64,000 bases of DNA, taken from Shinisaurus crocodilurus (lineage: Eukaryota > Chordata > Lepidosauria > Squamata > Shinisauridae). The translations under genes were made by a program, and so were the position numbers. The stretch lies in contig CM037878.1 of the NCBI GenBank assembly GCA_021292165.1, positions 5,830,804 through 5,894,803 on the forward strand, in the 5' to 3' direction. The notes beneath the pieces were generated by a model. The model ran no database searches, was not told where the DNA came from, and saw only the letters and a list, made by a program, of their open reading frames with translations. Positions 42,893 to 53,217 of the stretch are shown one piece after another (the first letter of the stretch is position 1; each line of letters begins with the position of its first letter).

Positions 42893-43040
42893 GTCATTTT
42901 CTGGTTCACGCTGCAAAACCTTTTTAACATGTCCTCATGGTTGGAAGAGAGAACTGCCCATAGATATCAATGGAGAAATTAAAGGATTTAATGTAGCTGG
43001 ATTGGGCACAAGTGTGTCCCGCCTCGGCCCCCCTGCAAAA
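42893..43040 (+). repeat. Diverged repeat paired with 41258-41400
   Basis: TTTTCTGGTTCACGCTG, TAACATGTCCTCATGG, GAACTGCCCATAGA and TTTAATGTAGCTGGATTGGG are in the same order as in 41258-41400. Family unknown. Confidence 0.5.
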
Positions 43041-44459
43041 AAGATGAAAATAGAAGGATTCCATCCAAATGGAGAGACAAACCCCCAAACAGCCCCATGT
43101 GAGGATTATGGCTGGCTGTTGTGGGACGGGGGAAACTGGGCGGAGGTGAAATGGAAGAGTGGGACGGCAACCCTGAATGGCGCACTGCAACATTCTGTTG
43201 CAGGGTCCCACTTATGCTTGAGAAAGCCCCTAACGTGCACTCTACGGTGTGCAGAAGGCGTGTTTTTAAGCCCACGCGAGTCTCTGCTTGCAGACTCACA
43301 ATCTAAAGAACATGGAACAAAAGGAGAGGGGAAAACGGATGGAAAGGAGAAAAACTTTGCTGAAGCTGCGGAGAGAAAGAGAGGGGGAGAGAGAGTTAAG
43401 TAATGAAATAATTAACCTAGGAATAGGAAAGCGGGGGGGGAGCGGGATCCAAATAGTCCATCAAGAAGGACGTTCGAGGGAGAAAAGGATTAGCAGACTT
43501 GAAGGAACCATGAGGTTTGCAGCGGTACCCAAACTCTTTAGTGGGGGTAGCCTGAAAGGGGACCCCCCCCCCCAAACACACATACACAAAAGCAGCTCAG
43601 TGAGAACGTTCAGTGGGCAAGGAACACCGGCTGGCTGTTGGGAAGGCAGAAAATTGTGGGGGACGGAAGAGTGCTCCACGCTGCAACATGGTGGCAGGTC
43701 TCACAAGTTTTTATTTATCACACTTACACACACACACACACACACACACACCATCGTTCACCCTGTTTAACCTACACTTGTCTCCCGAGCCTTTATATAT
43801 AAATGTTGGCTTTCTGCCTTTGCATTGGGAACAAGGTATTTTGGCAAATCAAGCAGAATAAGGAAGGCGTAAGTGGTGAGATCAGCTTACAAGTTTCCCT
43901 ACTCAGTCATAATGAACTGGCTCGGATCCTGCCCTCTTTGTCTCCTTCCCAGGACCTGGCAGTTCTTGTGTTGCACAGTCTGGTGCATGTCTCCTCAGAG
44001 GTAAGTCGCACTGACTCAGATGCGATTTCCTCCCGGGTCAGCGCATAGGGGATTGCAGCTTTATGGACGGCGTGATCTCAATTATGGGAGGGACTGCTGA
44101 ATCCATACGTTGTTAGATTCCGTCCAAGGAGAGAGAGGCTAACCCCACAAAGGTTTGGGATCTTTGGCTGGGGTAAAGGCGCGCGCAGCTGGGTGCAGTG
44201 TGCACTTTGCCCTTTTACACTAAACGCAGACGTGTGCACACACACTGACATCAGAAACAAAAGAGTTGCTTGTTAAAGATGAAATATAGAGCAGAGACAG
44301 TACCGTACTTTTGGTGATACAGTGAGTACACCCAATGGTTCCAGGAAGCAAAATACCCGTACGCTATTGTTCAAACATACTCTATAATCCTTGGAGAAGA
44401 AAGAGTCCCCGTTCGCCCTAGTAGCCTACGGATAGAAAGAGGATGGAAGAAAGGCTTCC
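43041..44459. other. No gene recognised
   Basis: Includes a purine-rich stretch (43310-43440) and (CA)n at 43725-43751. The 225-codon frame 42726-43403 begins in the enclosed fragment and MITE arm and runs into unrelated sequence, so it is not a gene. Confidence 0.4.
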
Positions 44460-44467
44460 GTCTAGAA

Positions 44468-44551
44468 CAGGGGGGCTCTCCAACCTTGGGTCCAGGGATT
44501 CTGGGAACTGTAGTCCAGCAACATCTGGGGACCCAAGGTTGGAGAGCCCTG
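44468..44551. mobile_element. Minimal foldback MITE, 84 bp
   Basis: CAGGGGGGCTCTCCAACCTT and its inverse AAGGTTGGAGAGCCCTG, with a perfect 8-bp duplication GTCTAGAA (44460-44467, 44552-44559). Contains CCAGGGATTCTGGGAACTGT at the centre. Confidence 0.9.
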
Positions 44552-44978
44552 GTCTAGAAGGAGAGTTAGAGAAAGAAGTTCCGGTCACTACCTTGTCCAT
44601 TGGTGGTCCCTGCTGTGGATTCCCCAGAAGTAGGTCCCGCGGAGGCAGGAGGTCTGTGCCTCAACCAGGCCAGCGTGCTTGGACATCTTAGGATGACTCG
44701 TGCCCATCACTCAAACCACAGTCCTTATACCTTTCCCTGAGTCTCTGGCTACGTGAGGGGGGTGAGGTATCTCCTGGTGGTCTTAATCACTGCTAATCGT
44801 CGCTCTGTCTTTTGTGTGCCCGCGGACCTTGATGGGTGTCATAGGAAAAACCTTTTGTGGGTTCCCCTCACTTGATGAGCTTAAGTTCCTGGTTGAATCT
44901 TTCTATTGGGGGGGAAGCCCTCCTTTTGCAGGGCTATTTTTAGTTCTTTTCAGGAGAGTCTCTCTTGTGCCTTTAGGC

Positions 44979-45099
44979 CAGTGTTCTCCAACCTTGGGTC
45001 CCTAGATGTTTTTGGCCTACAACTCCCAGCATGCCCCAGCCAGCGTAGCTGGGAGTTGTAGGCCAAAAACATCTGGGGACCCAAGGTTGGAGAACACTG
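44979..45099. mobile_element. Foldback MITE, 121 bp
   Basis: CAGTGTTCTCCAACCTTGGG and its inverse, with a perfect 8-bp duplication CTTTAGGC (44971-44978, 45100-45107). The centre is shortened relative to 31614-31748. Confidence 0.92.
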
Positions 45100-45328
45100 C
45101 TTTAGGCCCTGTGTGATTAATCTGATTATTGCAAGACTCTCATCCGCTGCCCGTTCCTGCTTCCTCAGCCTCAATCACTCTCCATTCAAGCCTTCATTTG
45201 CATCCTGTGCGCCAGTCCAGCTGCTGAGGCCGTTCATTTCCCACAAACCCAAGCTTACCCAAGCTCCCGTTGGGGCCTGCTGTGATCTTCCTTGTGTGAG
45301 CCATAGTCACAACCAGAGGATTATAACT

Positions 45329-45718
45329 TAGAGATGTAACCGCTCGCCTCGCGTGGGTGTAGCGGGCCGAAATTGGCCCCACTCATGTCTGTGCGGGGCT
45401 TGCGCGGGCCTACCTTTGTCCAGCGACGGCTCGCCTCTCCGCGTCGCTTGAGCTGCCGTTGCTGGTCCCGTCGCGTCACATCCGGCCCCGGAAGTGACGC
45501 GACGGGACCCTGTGCAGGCGCACTGGACCCCCGCGCGACGTGTTGCGCCTGCGCAGGGTCCTGTCGCGTCACTTCCGGGGCTGGATGTGACGCGACGGGA
45601 CCAGCGCCAGCGGCTCGAGCTGTGCGGAGAACTGCTCCACGCCGCTCAAAAGATCAAGGCAGCGGGGGGTGCCGCCGCGGAGAGGTGAGCCCCCCCACAG
45701 GTTTGTGAACACCGCTGA
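45329..45718 (+). mobile_element. GC-rich hAT-like element, copy C (390 bp)
   Basis: Starts TAGAGATGTAACCGCTCG and ends AACACCGCTGA. Flanks TTATAACT and TTATAAGT match at 7 of 8. The core has GGGCCGAAATTGGCCCCACT and two inverted CGTCACTTCCGG / CCGGAAGTGACGCGACGG segments, so it forms a long internal hairpin (about 45465-45605). CpG density is very high. The CGGAAGTGAC words resemble ETS sites with CREB-like half sites. Confidence 0.75.
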
Positions 45719-45947
45719 TTATAAGTATATCTCCTCATAACAAATGTTCCATGTGCCCCAAAGACATCAGCTCTCCAACATCGGGCCAGATATACAACTG
45801 TATGGATGATGAGAGGGATTTATGGCACCAGCGAGTTTCCAGCAAGGTTTCTCATTGCCAGCGGCAATTCATTCACGAAAGCAGGCCCCGCTGTCTGATG
45901 CAGTAGATGAAGCTGACTCCTGCTGCGTCAAAACATGGGTTTGTCAA

Positions 45948-46585
45948 TAGGGATGAGCGAACGAGCGATGTTCGGGCTCTCCAAGAATCTCCGAACATCA
46001 GCTCGCCGCTTGTCTCGCACCCGACTTATGTCCACATTTGTGATCGCTGCTCGGTTTTATGCGAATGGGGAAATTGTGCAAAATGAACAGCAATTGAACG
46101 GGAAAGTTGCGCAAAAATCCCCCAATTTGCACAAATTTCCAAAGTTATGGTGATGATTACATTTATATCCTGCCTTTTTCCCCTTTTGCAAGGAACCCGA
46201 GGCAGCTTACATGGTCCTCCTCCGCTCCATCTTATCCTCACAACAACCCTGTGAGGTAGGTGCGGCTGAAAGTCAGTGCCTGGCCCAAAGTCACCCAGGG
46301 AGCTTGATAGCCGAGTGGGGGCTCAAAAACCTGGATCTCCCAGGTCCCATCCCCCAGCACTCGAACCACTACTCCACGCCGGCTCTCAAAGTTGCGCAGA
46401 TTTCCCCCATAGACTAAACGTGGACATTTGCACAAATCAGATGGGGAAAGTTGCACACAGATCGAGCATGAGCACATGTTTGGTGACTTGCAAATATCTT
46501 CAGTGGATGCATTTCACACTTGGTGCTGTGGACAGGACAGTCTCGTGTGTTTTGCGAGCAGGAAACGAAATTCTCGTGCATCCCT
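45948..46585. mobile_element. hAT-like element with TAGGGATG ends, containing a SINE
   Basis: Left end TAGGGATGAGCGAACGAGCG, right end near CTCGTGCATCCCT. The core has repeated GGGAAAGTTGCGCA and TTTGCACAAATTTC words. No matching duplication was found. A reverse SINE is inserted at 46160-46388. Confidence 0.5.
46160..46388 (-). mobile_element. Sauria-like tRNA SINE
   Basis: ACATTTATATCCTGCC tail side, GCAAGGAACCCGAGGCAGC, TTATCCTCACAACAACCCTG, CAAAGTCACCCAGGGAG, and the head GAACCACTACTCCACGCCGG. CAAAGTT flanks both sides, a likely 7-bp target duplication. Confidence 0.85.
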
Positions 46586-47486
46586 TGTGGCATGCATTCG
46601 ATGGGCGTTGTCTCAGCAGATCCCTGATAGCTGGCCATATCTGAATAACTGCTCGGACTGTTTGTGCTTTCCTTTTATGGACAAGTCAGTCCATCCTGCA
46701 ACTTTTCCTTGCCAGGGTCGCATCAATAACCATCAACGGGTTTCCCCTGGGAAAAATCTAAGCCAGCCTTCCCCAGTGCTGGCTGGGATATGCTGGGAGC
46801 GGTAGTCCAGCACAGCTGGGGCATCCCAGGCTGGTCGAAATGCTTACGAAGGGACAACAGTTTCTGTTGGACACGGCTGGTGCAGCAGGGAAGACAAAAA
46901 CAAAAAAGCTTCCCGTAGTAACTGAGGTGAAACTGCAGCCTGGTGGCCCAGTGGATCTAAAGGGGGAAGGGGTTAGGGCATGGCCAAGATGACCTTGTTT
47001 AATTTTTTTTAAAGGAGCAAAAGTGGTCTGCTCAGTTCTCTTCCAGATCCAGTATGGCCTCTCCAGACAGATGGCCATCTGCTGCCACCTACTGGGTAGC
47101 TTGGGATATGGCAACTTCAGAGGGAAAAGGCAAACGCAAGAGGTAGACGGTCCACGTTCACGAGCGCCGCAGCGCTCGGGGCAGGAAAGCAGATGCGGGT
47201 TTCCAGGGAGAGGTTATTTGTTTGCATTTACATTGTAATTGTTTTGATTCTTTTTTCTTTAGTGCCCTGAATGAATGAATGAATAAATAAATAAATAATA
47301 AAAACGGCCAGTTTTACAAGTTTCCTAGCTAGTAATCAAGGCACGTTGGGTTGGAACTGCCCGTGGACCAAATTTGATCTCTGTATTTGTTGTGTGTGCA
47401 TGTATCTCAACAATGCTGATACCCCCATCACTATGTGAGGCCCAAGAGTCTCTCTCTCTCTCTCTCTCTCTCTCTTTGTGTGTGTG
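46586..47486. other. No gene recognised
   Basis: A half hAT-like end at 46762-46830 (CTTCCCCAGTGCTGGC), an AAATA tract at 47283-47300 and (TC)n at 47450-47475. Confidence 0.4.
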
Positions 47487-48177
47487 TGTGTGTGCAAGGC
47501 CGGTGCTACCATTAGGCCAACTAGGCAGCTGCCTAGGGCGCAGGGCTAAAGGGGGCGCCAGTTTGGTACGCGTGCACGTGCACGGAGTCGACCCAGGTCG
47601 CCTCTTGCACGAGAACTCAATCGTGAACGCAGCCGCGCAGTCCAGGCGCAAAGTCTAGGGAAGCCAGGCGCAGCCTCCGGGGAGCGCAGTGCTTCAGCGC
47701 CAGGGCTGACTTCCAAGGAGACATGCATGCCTGGGAGAGGGCGGCGGCGTGCCTGCAAAGTCTCACGGGCATGCGGGCGGCCCCCCTCAGCCGGCCGGCC
47801 GCCTGCCTGCCTGCCTGCCTGCCTCCGCTTTCCCAGCCGGAGACAGCAGCACTGCTGCAGCGGGGCGCCTCTTGGCCGCGATCAGGTGGAGGCCTTTGGG
47901 CCGGGGAGAGCTGCAAGAAGCGGCGCCCTCGCCGGGCTCTGCCGGGGACATTCGGCGGGGGGCACCCAGCCAGTGGCAGCAGGAGGAAAAGGCGAGCAGC
48001 CTGTTCAAATCCGGCGCAGCCCTTATGCAGAAATGCGCACGCGCGGGGGGGGGGGGCTCATCTAAAGCGGCAGTGCAAAAAACGGGGACGAGGCTTAAAG
48101 ACTTTGACATTAATTGGGCAGTTAGCAAATGTTCTGTCTTAAAGACACCCCACCCCACCCCCATCCATCTAGCCTTG

Positions 48178-48445
48178 CAGGACACGGAATAATGGGCTCA
48201 AGTTACAGGAACCTAGATTCCACCTAAACATCAGGAAAAATTTCCTGACTGTCAGAGCAATAAGACAATGGAACCAACTACCTAGGGAGGTGGTGGGCTC
48301 TCCCACTCTGGAGGCATTCAAGGTGCGGCTGGACAGACATCTGTCAGGGATGCTTTGACCTGGATTCCTGCATTGAGCAGGGGGTTGGACTCGATGGCCT
48401 TGTAGGCCCCTTCCAACTCTACTTTTCTATGATTCTATGATTCTA
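48178..48445 (+). mobile_element. CR1 3' end fragment
   Basis: GACACGGAATAATGGGCTCA through GACAATGGAACCAACTACC to GGGGGTTGGACTCGATGGCC and TTCTATGATTCTATGATTCT. Inserted within 47495-48859. Confidence 0.9.
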
Positions 48446-48650
48446 GCCCAGCATTGTCAACGCAGCCGGGCAGGAGCGGCTCTCCAGGCTTTCGGGCAGG
48501 ATCCCTTCCGAGCCCTGCTGGAGATACGGGGGGGGGGGGCACTGAACCTGGGACCTTCCGCATGCAAAGCGGGGGCTCTACCCATGAGCCACGCCCTCCG
48601 CATGCAAAGCGGGGGCTCTACCCATGAGCCACGCCCCCCCCCCCCTACAT
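48446..48650 (-). mobile_element. tRNA-headed SINE with 40-bp tandem duplication
   Basis: Reverse copy: CAGGAGCGGCTCTCCAGGC, AACCTGGGACCTTCCGCATG, AAGCGGGGGCTCTACCCATG. The A/B-box side is duplicated exactly once with a 40-bp period (48558-48597 and 48598-48637). Confidence 0.8.
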
Positions 48651-48867
48651 GAAGCGAGGGGGCACAGAGGGTGGAGGGGGTTGAGCTCCCCTCACCGGCC
48701 CACTCCTTTCTGTGTATAAATAAATAATAATTGACCCTTTTGGGTGGGCAGGGCAGTCAATCTGGCTGGGTGACCGGCCAGATGGGCGATTAACAAGGGG
48801 GGGGGGGCGCTAAATATCTGATCTTGCCTAGGGCACCAAACTGCTTTGCACCGGCCCTGTGTGTGTG

Positions 48868-49246
48868 TGTGTGTGTGTGTGTACACTTATTTCCTGCAGA
48901 ACAGGTCACCCAGGTGAGCGCTTGGCAACCATATTGGCACATGAGTCTTATCCTTAGGGTAAGTTAAAGCTTCACTGCTTCTTGTTCAGGATTGCCAGAC
49001 AAACAGCCATAAAAAAGGAGGCCTGGACTGCTCCTTTGCCTATAACAAAAGTTTAATGTGCACAAATGAACCGTGAATGGGCATGGTCACTTCCTAACTG
49101 CTGCAGATCAAATCCTGTCCCTGCCTCACTCACTTCCCACTTGGCCCTTTTAGTTTGCAGAAGGTTCTCCATTAAGCTTGGGTGAGCAGCAACCAACAGA
49201 AGGCCTCCTCCAGTTCCCCCAGTGGGGGACCAGCAGAGGCTTCTTC
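48868..49246. other. No gene; (GT)n at its left edge
   Basis: No feature recognised other than the (GT) tract that starts at 48860. Confidence 0.4.
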
Positions 49247-49558
49247 CAGTGTTCTCCAACCTTGGGTCCCCAGACGTTGCTGGACTACAGCTCCCAGAAT
49301 CCCTTGCCATTAGCCATGCTGGCTGGGTATGCTGGGAGCTGTAGATTTCATAGATCATGGAGTTGGAAGGGGCCTACAAGGCCATCGAGTCCAACCCCCC
49401 GCTCAATGCAGGAAACTAGAGGAGGGGGTCTCCCATCCAAGTAATCACCAGGCCTGACCCTGCATAGCTTTCCACGCTCAGACAAGCTGAGCCAGCGTGA
49501 GGCACAGGCCTGTATCGTAGGCCAGCAACATCTGGGGACCTAAGGTTGGAGAGCCCTG
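49247..49558. mobile_element. Foldback MITE split by a 5S-headed SINE
   Basis: Left arm CAGTGTTCTCCAACCTTGGG.. and right arm ..CAGCAACATCTGGGGACC ending GAGAGCCCTG. A 5S-headed SINE sits near the centre (49346-49512). Flanks GCTTCTTC and CCCTAGAG do not match. Confidence 0.8.
49346..49512 (-). mobile_element. 5S-headed SINE with CR1-like tail
   Basis: CATAGATCATGGAGTTGG, GAGTCCAACCCCCCGCTC, TCTCCCATCCAAGTAATCAC, CAGGCCTGACCCTGCATAGC, CTCAGACAAGCTGAGCC. Inserted in the foldback MITE at CTGTA, which is repeated on the far side. Confidence 0.8.
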
Positions 49559-49841
49559 CCCTAGAGCTTGACTCCAAGAACGCTGTTTGTCTAGCATGTC
49601 GGGAAAGAAGCTGCGAGCTAGTGGCTCTGGGTTCTTTTCCAAGCTGTGCGTGCAAATGTGGGTGGTGTGACAGGTAGGCACTCTGTGCATGCTCACAGGC
49701 ACTCATGAATTCTTCCTTGACCCTTTCCAAGTCTGAACACTGACATTTAGTTTTAGCCACGGCTGGCGTCAAGGGTTGGTATGGTTGGGCACCTGCTGAG
49801 GGCCCACACCGCAGGAGGGGCCCAGTGAGACAAGAGCCCCC

Positions 49842-50364
49842 TGTGAGAAGGATCTTGGAATTGTTGTAGGTCACAAGCTGAACATGAGCCAGCAATGTGA
49901 TGTGGCTGCAAAGAAGGCAAATGCTATTTTTAGAAGTATAGCTTCCAAATTGCAGGAAGTACTAGTTCCCCTCTACTCAGCACTGGTTAGGTCTCATCTT
50001 GAGTCCTGCATCCAGTTCTGGGCACCACACTTTAAGAAGGATGTAGACAAACTGGAGAGGGTTCAGAAGAGGGCAACAAGGATGATAAAGGGACTGGAAA
50101 CAAGGCCCTATGAGGAGAGACTGAAAGAACTGTTTAGCCTTCAGGAGAGGAGATGTGAGAGTGTGTCCATGTCCAGATTGCAGGACATGGAATAATGGGC
50201 TCAAGTTACAGGAACCCAGATTCCGCCTGGAGATCAGGAAAAATGTCCTGACTGTTAGAGCAATACGCCAATGGAACCAGTGACCTAGGGAGGTGGTGGG
50301 CTCTCCCACACTGGAGGCATACAAGATGTATGCCTCCAGTGTGGGAGAGCATCTGTCAGGGATG
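49842..50364 (+). mobile_element. CR1 3' end with internal deletion and palindrome
   Basis: From GAGAAGGATCTTGGAATTG through [19 protein letters not shown] to GGTGGTGGGCTCTCCC. It lacks the FQYLKG block (deleted near 50155) and then contains the 51-bp palindrome at 50300-50350 before ATCTGTCAGGGATGCTTTGA. No untranslated tail remains. Confidence 0.88.
50300..50350. repeat. Perfect 23-bp inverted repeat inside CR1
   Basis: Arms GCTCTCCCACACTGG.. (50300-50322) and its exact reverse complement (50328-50350) around AAGAT. In the other CR1 copies the second arm is replaced by the normal GGTGCAGCTGGACAGCC, so the arm was copied back from the opposite strand. Confidence 0.92.
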
Positions 50365-50796
50365 CTTTGACTGGGACTGGAAACAAGGCCCTATGAGGAG
50401 AGACTGAAAGAACTGGGCATGTTTAGCCTTCAGAAGAGGAGACTGAGGGGAGATATGATCGCACTCTTCCAGTACTTGAAGGGTTGCCACACAGAGGAGG
50501 GCCAGGATCTCTTCTCGATCATCCCAGTTTGCATATAATGGGCTCAAGTTACAGGAACCCAGATTCCACCTAAACATCAGGAAAAATTTCCTGACTGTCA
50601 GAGCAATAAGACAATGGAACCAACTACCTAGGGAGGTGGTGGGCATTCCCACTCTGGAGGCATTCAAGGTGCAGCTGGACGGCCATCTGTCAGGGATGCT
50701 TTGACCTGGTTTCCTGCATTGAGCAGGGGGTTGGACTTGATGGCCTTGTAGGCCCCTTCCAACTCTACTTTTCTATGATTCTGTTCTATGATTGCA
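50365..50796 (+). mobile_element. CR1 3' end, head-to-tail with the previous copy
   Basis: GGGACTGGAAACAAGGCCC through [32 protein letters not shown] and RQWNQLPREVV to GGGGGTTGGACTTGATGGCC and TTCTATGATTCTG. It starts immediately after the truncated copy 49842-50364. Confidence 0.92.
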
Positions 50797-51602
50797 GCCT
50801 GGTTCGCCTGCCTCCCACTCTGGTCCAGACAACAGCGGTGGCGAGAAGGAGGAGCAGGAGATGCCACTGACTGCCAAGCAAGCAAGTGGGAGCAATGAGG
50901 AGGGGGCAAGGAGGAGCCAGACAGAGCGGCTGGTGACAAGGTGGGGAGAAGACAGAATCACTGCGAGAGGGCCCCCCACTGGGGGTGTCTTGCCCAAGGG
51001 CCCTCCGAAACCTGGACCCGCTGCTGACTTTAGCCGCCTGCTCTATGCAAGGCTGAAGAAACATTGCAAAGGGCGCTCTCGCTTAGAAGGCCTGCAGGAA
51101 CGTACGCACAAACACACTTTATAACTTGTCGAAAACAGGGCGTTGTCCTTTGTTGCTCTAGAGCTACGCCCTGCAAACCAAACAGGTGGAGACTGACCCG
51201 GGTTCCGCCCTTTCCACTTGTGAACCACGACGCACACTGGCTGTGAGCGAGGACTTTAACGTCTGCGGAGCCTTCGGTTGCAGAGCGAGGAAGGCAAACA
51301 CTCCTCCTCCTCCCCCGCCCCCCCTGCACCTGGCCGCAAGATAACAGCCGGCCTCACCTGTTCCCAGCAAGCTTCTGCACTTCCTCATCCGGCCTCCCCG
51401 AGCAGACAGTGCGGTTTGGCCAGGTAACCTGATCCTTTGTCGTGCTGTGGGGGGGGGGGGTCAGTGCTGTGCTTGGGGCTCGCAAAGAATCCGCTGCAGT
51501 ACACCTGAGACAGGTAAGGGCCACCTAGAACCCTCCTCCTCGAAATTGCTGTGCGAGGACTTCTCCTATTGTGGGGAGAAACTTGCACGATATTAGTAGG
51601 AG

Positions 51603-51669
<67 letters not shown>

Positions 51670-51739
51670 AAAAGCACTGCAGTCTTTGCTCTGCTCCTGG
51701 AACAGCTGCTTGCTGAGGATGTCACTACACGGATTCCCC
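50797..51739. other. No gene; G/C-rich with TG/AG microsatellite
   Basis: Moderately CpG-rich (51180-51300). A compound (TG)n(AG)n tract lies at 51605-51662. Open frames on both strands lack recognised domains. Confidence 0.4.
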
Positions 51740-51935
51740 CTCCTCTTTTATCTATTTATCTATCATGGGGCTATTTTCTTTGAAACCTCACAACAACCCA
51801 CTGAGGTAGGCTAAGCTGAGAGACAGTGGTGGGTCATGCTGAAGCCACACCATGCTTTGACTTGGGTTCCTGCATTGAGCAGGGGGTTGGACTTGATGGC
51901 CTTGTAGGCCCCTTCCAACTCTTCTATGATTTTCA
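51740..51935. mobile_element. SINE fragment (-) followed by CR1 tail (+)
   Basis: 51740-51850: ACCTCACAACAACCCACTGA and GGTAGGCTAAGCTGAGAGAC, reverse Sauria-like SINE. 51848-51935: GGGTTCCTGCATTGAGCAGG, GGGTTGGACTTGATGGCC and TTCTATGATTTTC, a CR1 tail. Confidence 0.75.
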
Positions 51936-53217
51936 TGAGGTTACATGAAAATTATCTAGGCAGCACTGTTGTCCATAAGAGGGGGGGGGGGAAATCAGAA
52001 CAAAAACCAAAGCCACAGTAGGATAATACCTTTCTTAGGATCAAGGAAAATGCCATAAAGTAATGAGCAAGCTTTTGAGTTCTGCAGAGCTCTTCTTCAG
52101 AATGTATATTAAGCGAAATGGAGGGGGTGGTTGGAGTTGGGGAGGAAAAGCGGAGCATGGTGGAAAGTTCTGCAGTTTGTCAAAGAACTAAGATGGGTGC
52201 AGGATATGCTACGCAGAGGTAATTAGGTTAGGCCAGGCTAGGTGCAAATGCTAGGGTGCCCGTGTGTCCTCTTTTACAGAGGACAGTCCTCTGCTTGAAG
52301 GGCTGCCAGTCCCAGTCTGGTTTAAACTCCTCAAGAAACATAAGAAGGGAGAGCCTTGAAGTTGCTTATCCACACTTAGAAGCTGGAAGCAGCCTGAACA
52401 GGCACGCAGGTCGGCTGGTCACAGGTGTCCACAATATGGCAAGATGTACTGTATTTGTGTGTTTCTATTTCAAATTATAATAACGCTTTCTAAATTTGCA
52501 TCTATGCATATGAATGAGCAAGTGCAAATCGGTGTCCTCTGTTTCGGTGATTCGCAAGTGGCCACACGATGCAAATTCTGGCTTTGGAGTAGTGCACTGA
52601 TCGGCAAAGTGGGTAGGTGAGTGGAGATCTGAACGTGGGTCTTCTCCCAGTCCAACCACTCTGGAGCACCAGCTCTTGTCCCATGCAGGTCGTCTTCTTT
52701 TAATTTTAAGAACAAACAGACACAGGTCTGACAGCCTGGGATCCTGTGTCTCAAATGGCTCCATTGTGCTCACAGCACAACCCATCGCTATAATGTCCGC
52801 TTCCAACTCATGTGAAGACGGCTTCCAGTTTTGGGGGTGACGTTCCCGCTGGGAGGGGACTGTGTCGCTTTTGGATCCTTTATGGCGGAAGCTGCAGCTA
52901 GTTCTCAAAACAGACATTAAATGCTTGCAGACTGGCTGTGACCAGGTCTTGGTTGTGCACTGCCCCGAAAGTTTGCAGCCCCGGACTTTGCACAAATGAT
53001 GGTGACACGGGAGTTTGAAGCGTGGAACCAACAAGCTTTGCGCCTTCACCTTGTGCAGCTCTTTCAAGTACAGCTGATCTCGTCATGGCCGCCACCATTT
53101 TGGTGCCCCCCCAATAATCGTTCCGCCCCCCCCTCCATACAGCTGCTCACAGAACACGTTGATCCCACTCAGGTATAAAGATGTCATACCCCACAATTGT
53201 CCACGGTCTTCCCCACG
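51936..53217. other. No gene recognised
   Basis: Includes an unnamed repeat with GTGTCCTCTTTTACAGAGGA (52264-52283). AAATTTGCATCTATGCATAT and GTGTCCTCTGTTTCGG (52493-52549) also recall 56595-56660. A 200-codon minus-strand frame (52465-53067) has no recognised domain. Confidence 0.4.

Larger units (their letters stand above)
47495..48859. mobile_element. 1.36-kb hAT-type element with CpG-rich core
   Basis: Left end CAAGGCCGGTGCTACCATTA and right end CTTTGCACCGGCCCTG match the termini of the 164-bp element at 7648-7811, down to the inner GCCTAGGGC words. TGTGTGTG flanks both sides but is part of a microsatellite, so the duplication is ambiguous. Inside are a 600-bp GC- and CpG-rich segment (47560-48170, with a CTGC microsatellite at about 47800-47823), a CR1 3' end and a tRNA-SINE. 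The GC-rich segment gives open frames on both strands but no recognised domain; captured host sequence or an ancestral core are both possible. Confidence 0.7.

Noticed and set aside
42726..43403. 225-codon frame as a gene or gene fusion
   Set aside because: It begins in the enclosed MITE fragment, runs through a MITE arm and ends in purine-rich sequence.
47560..48170. CpG island of a resident host gene
   Set aside because: It lies inside hAT-type ends shared with a 164-bp MITE. Open frames occur on both strands without a recognised domain, so it is reported only as a possible captured segment.
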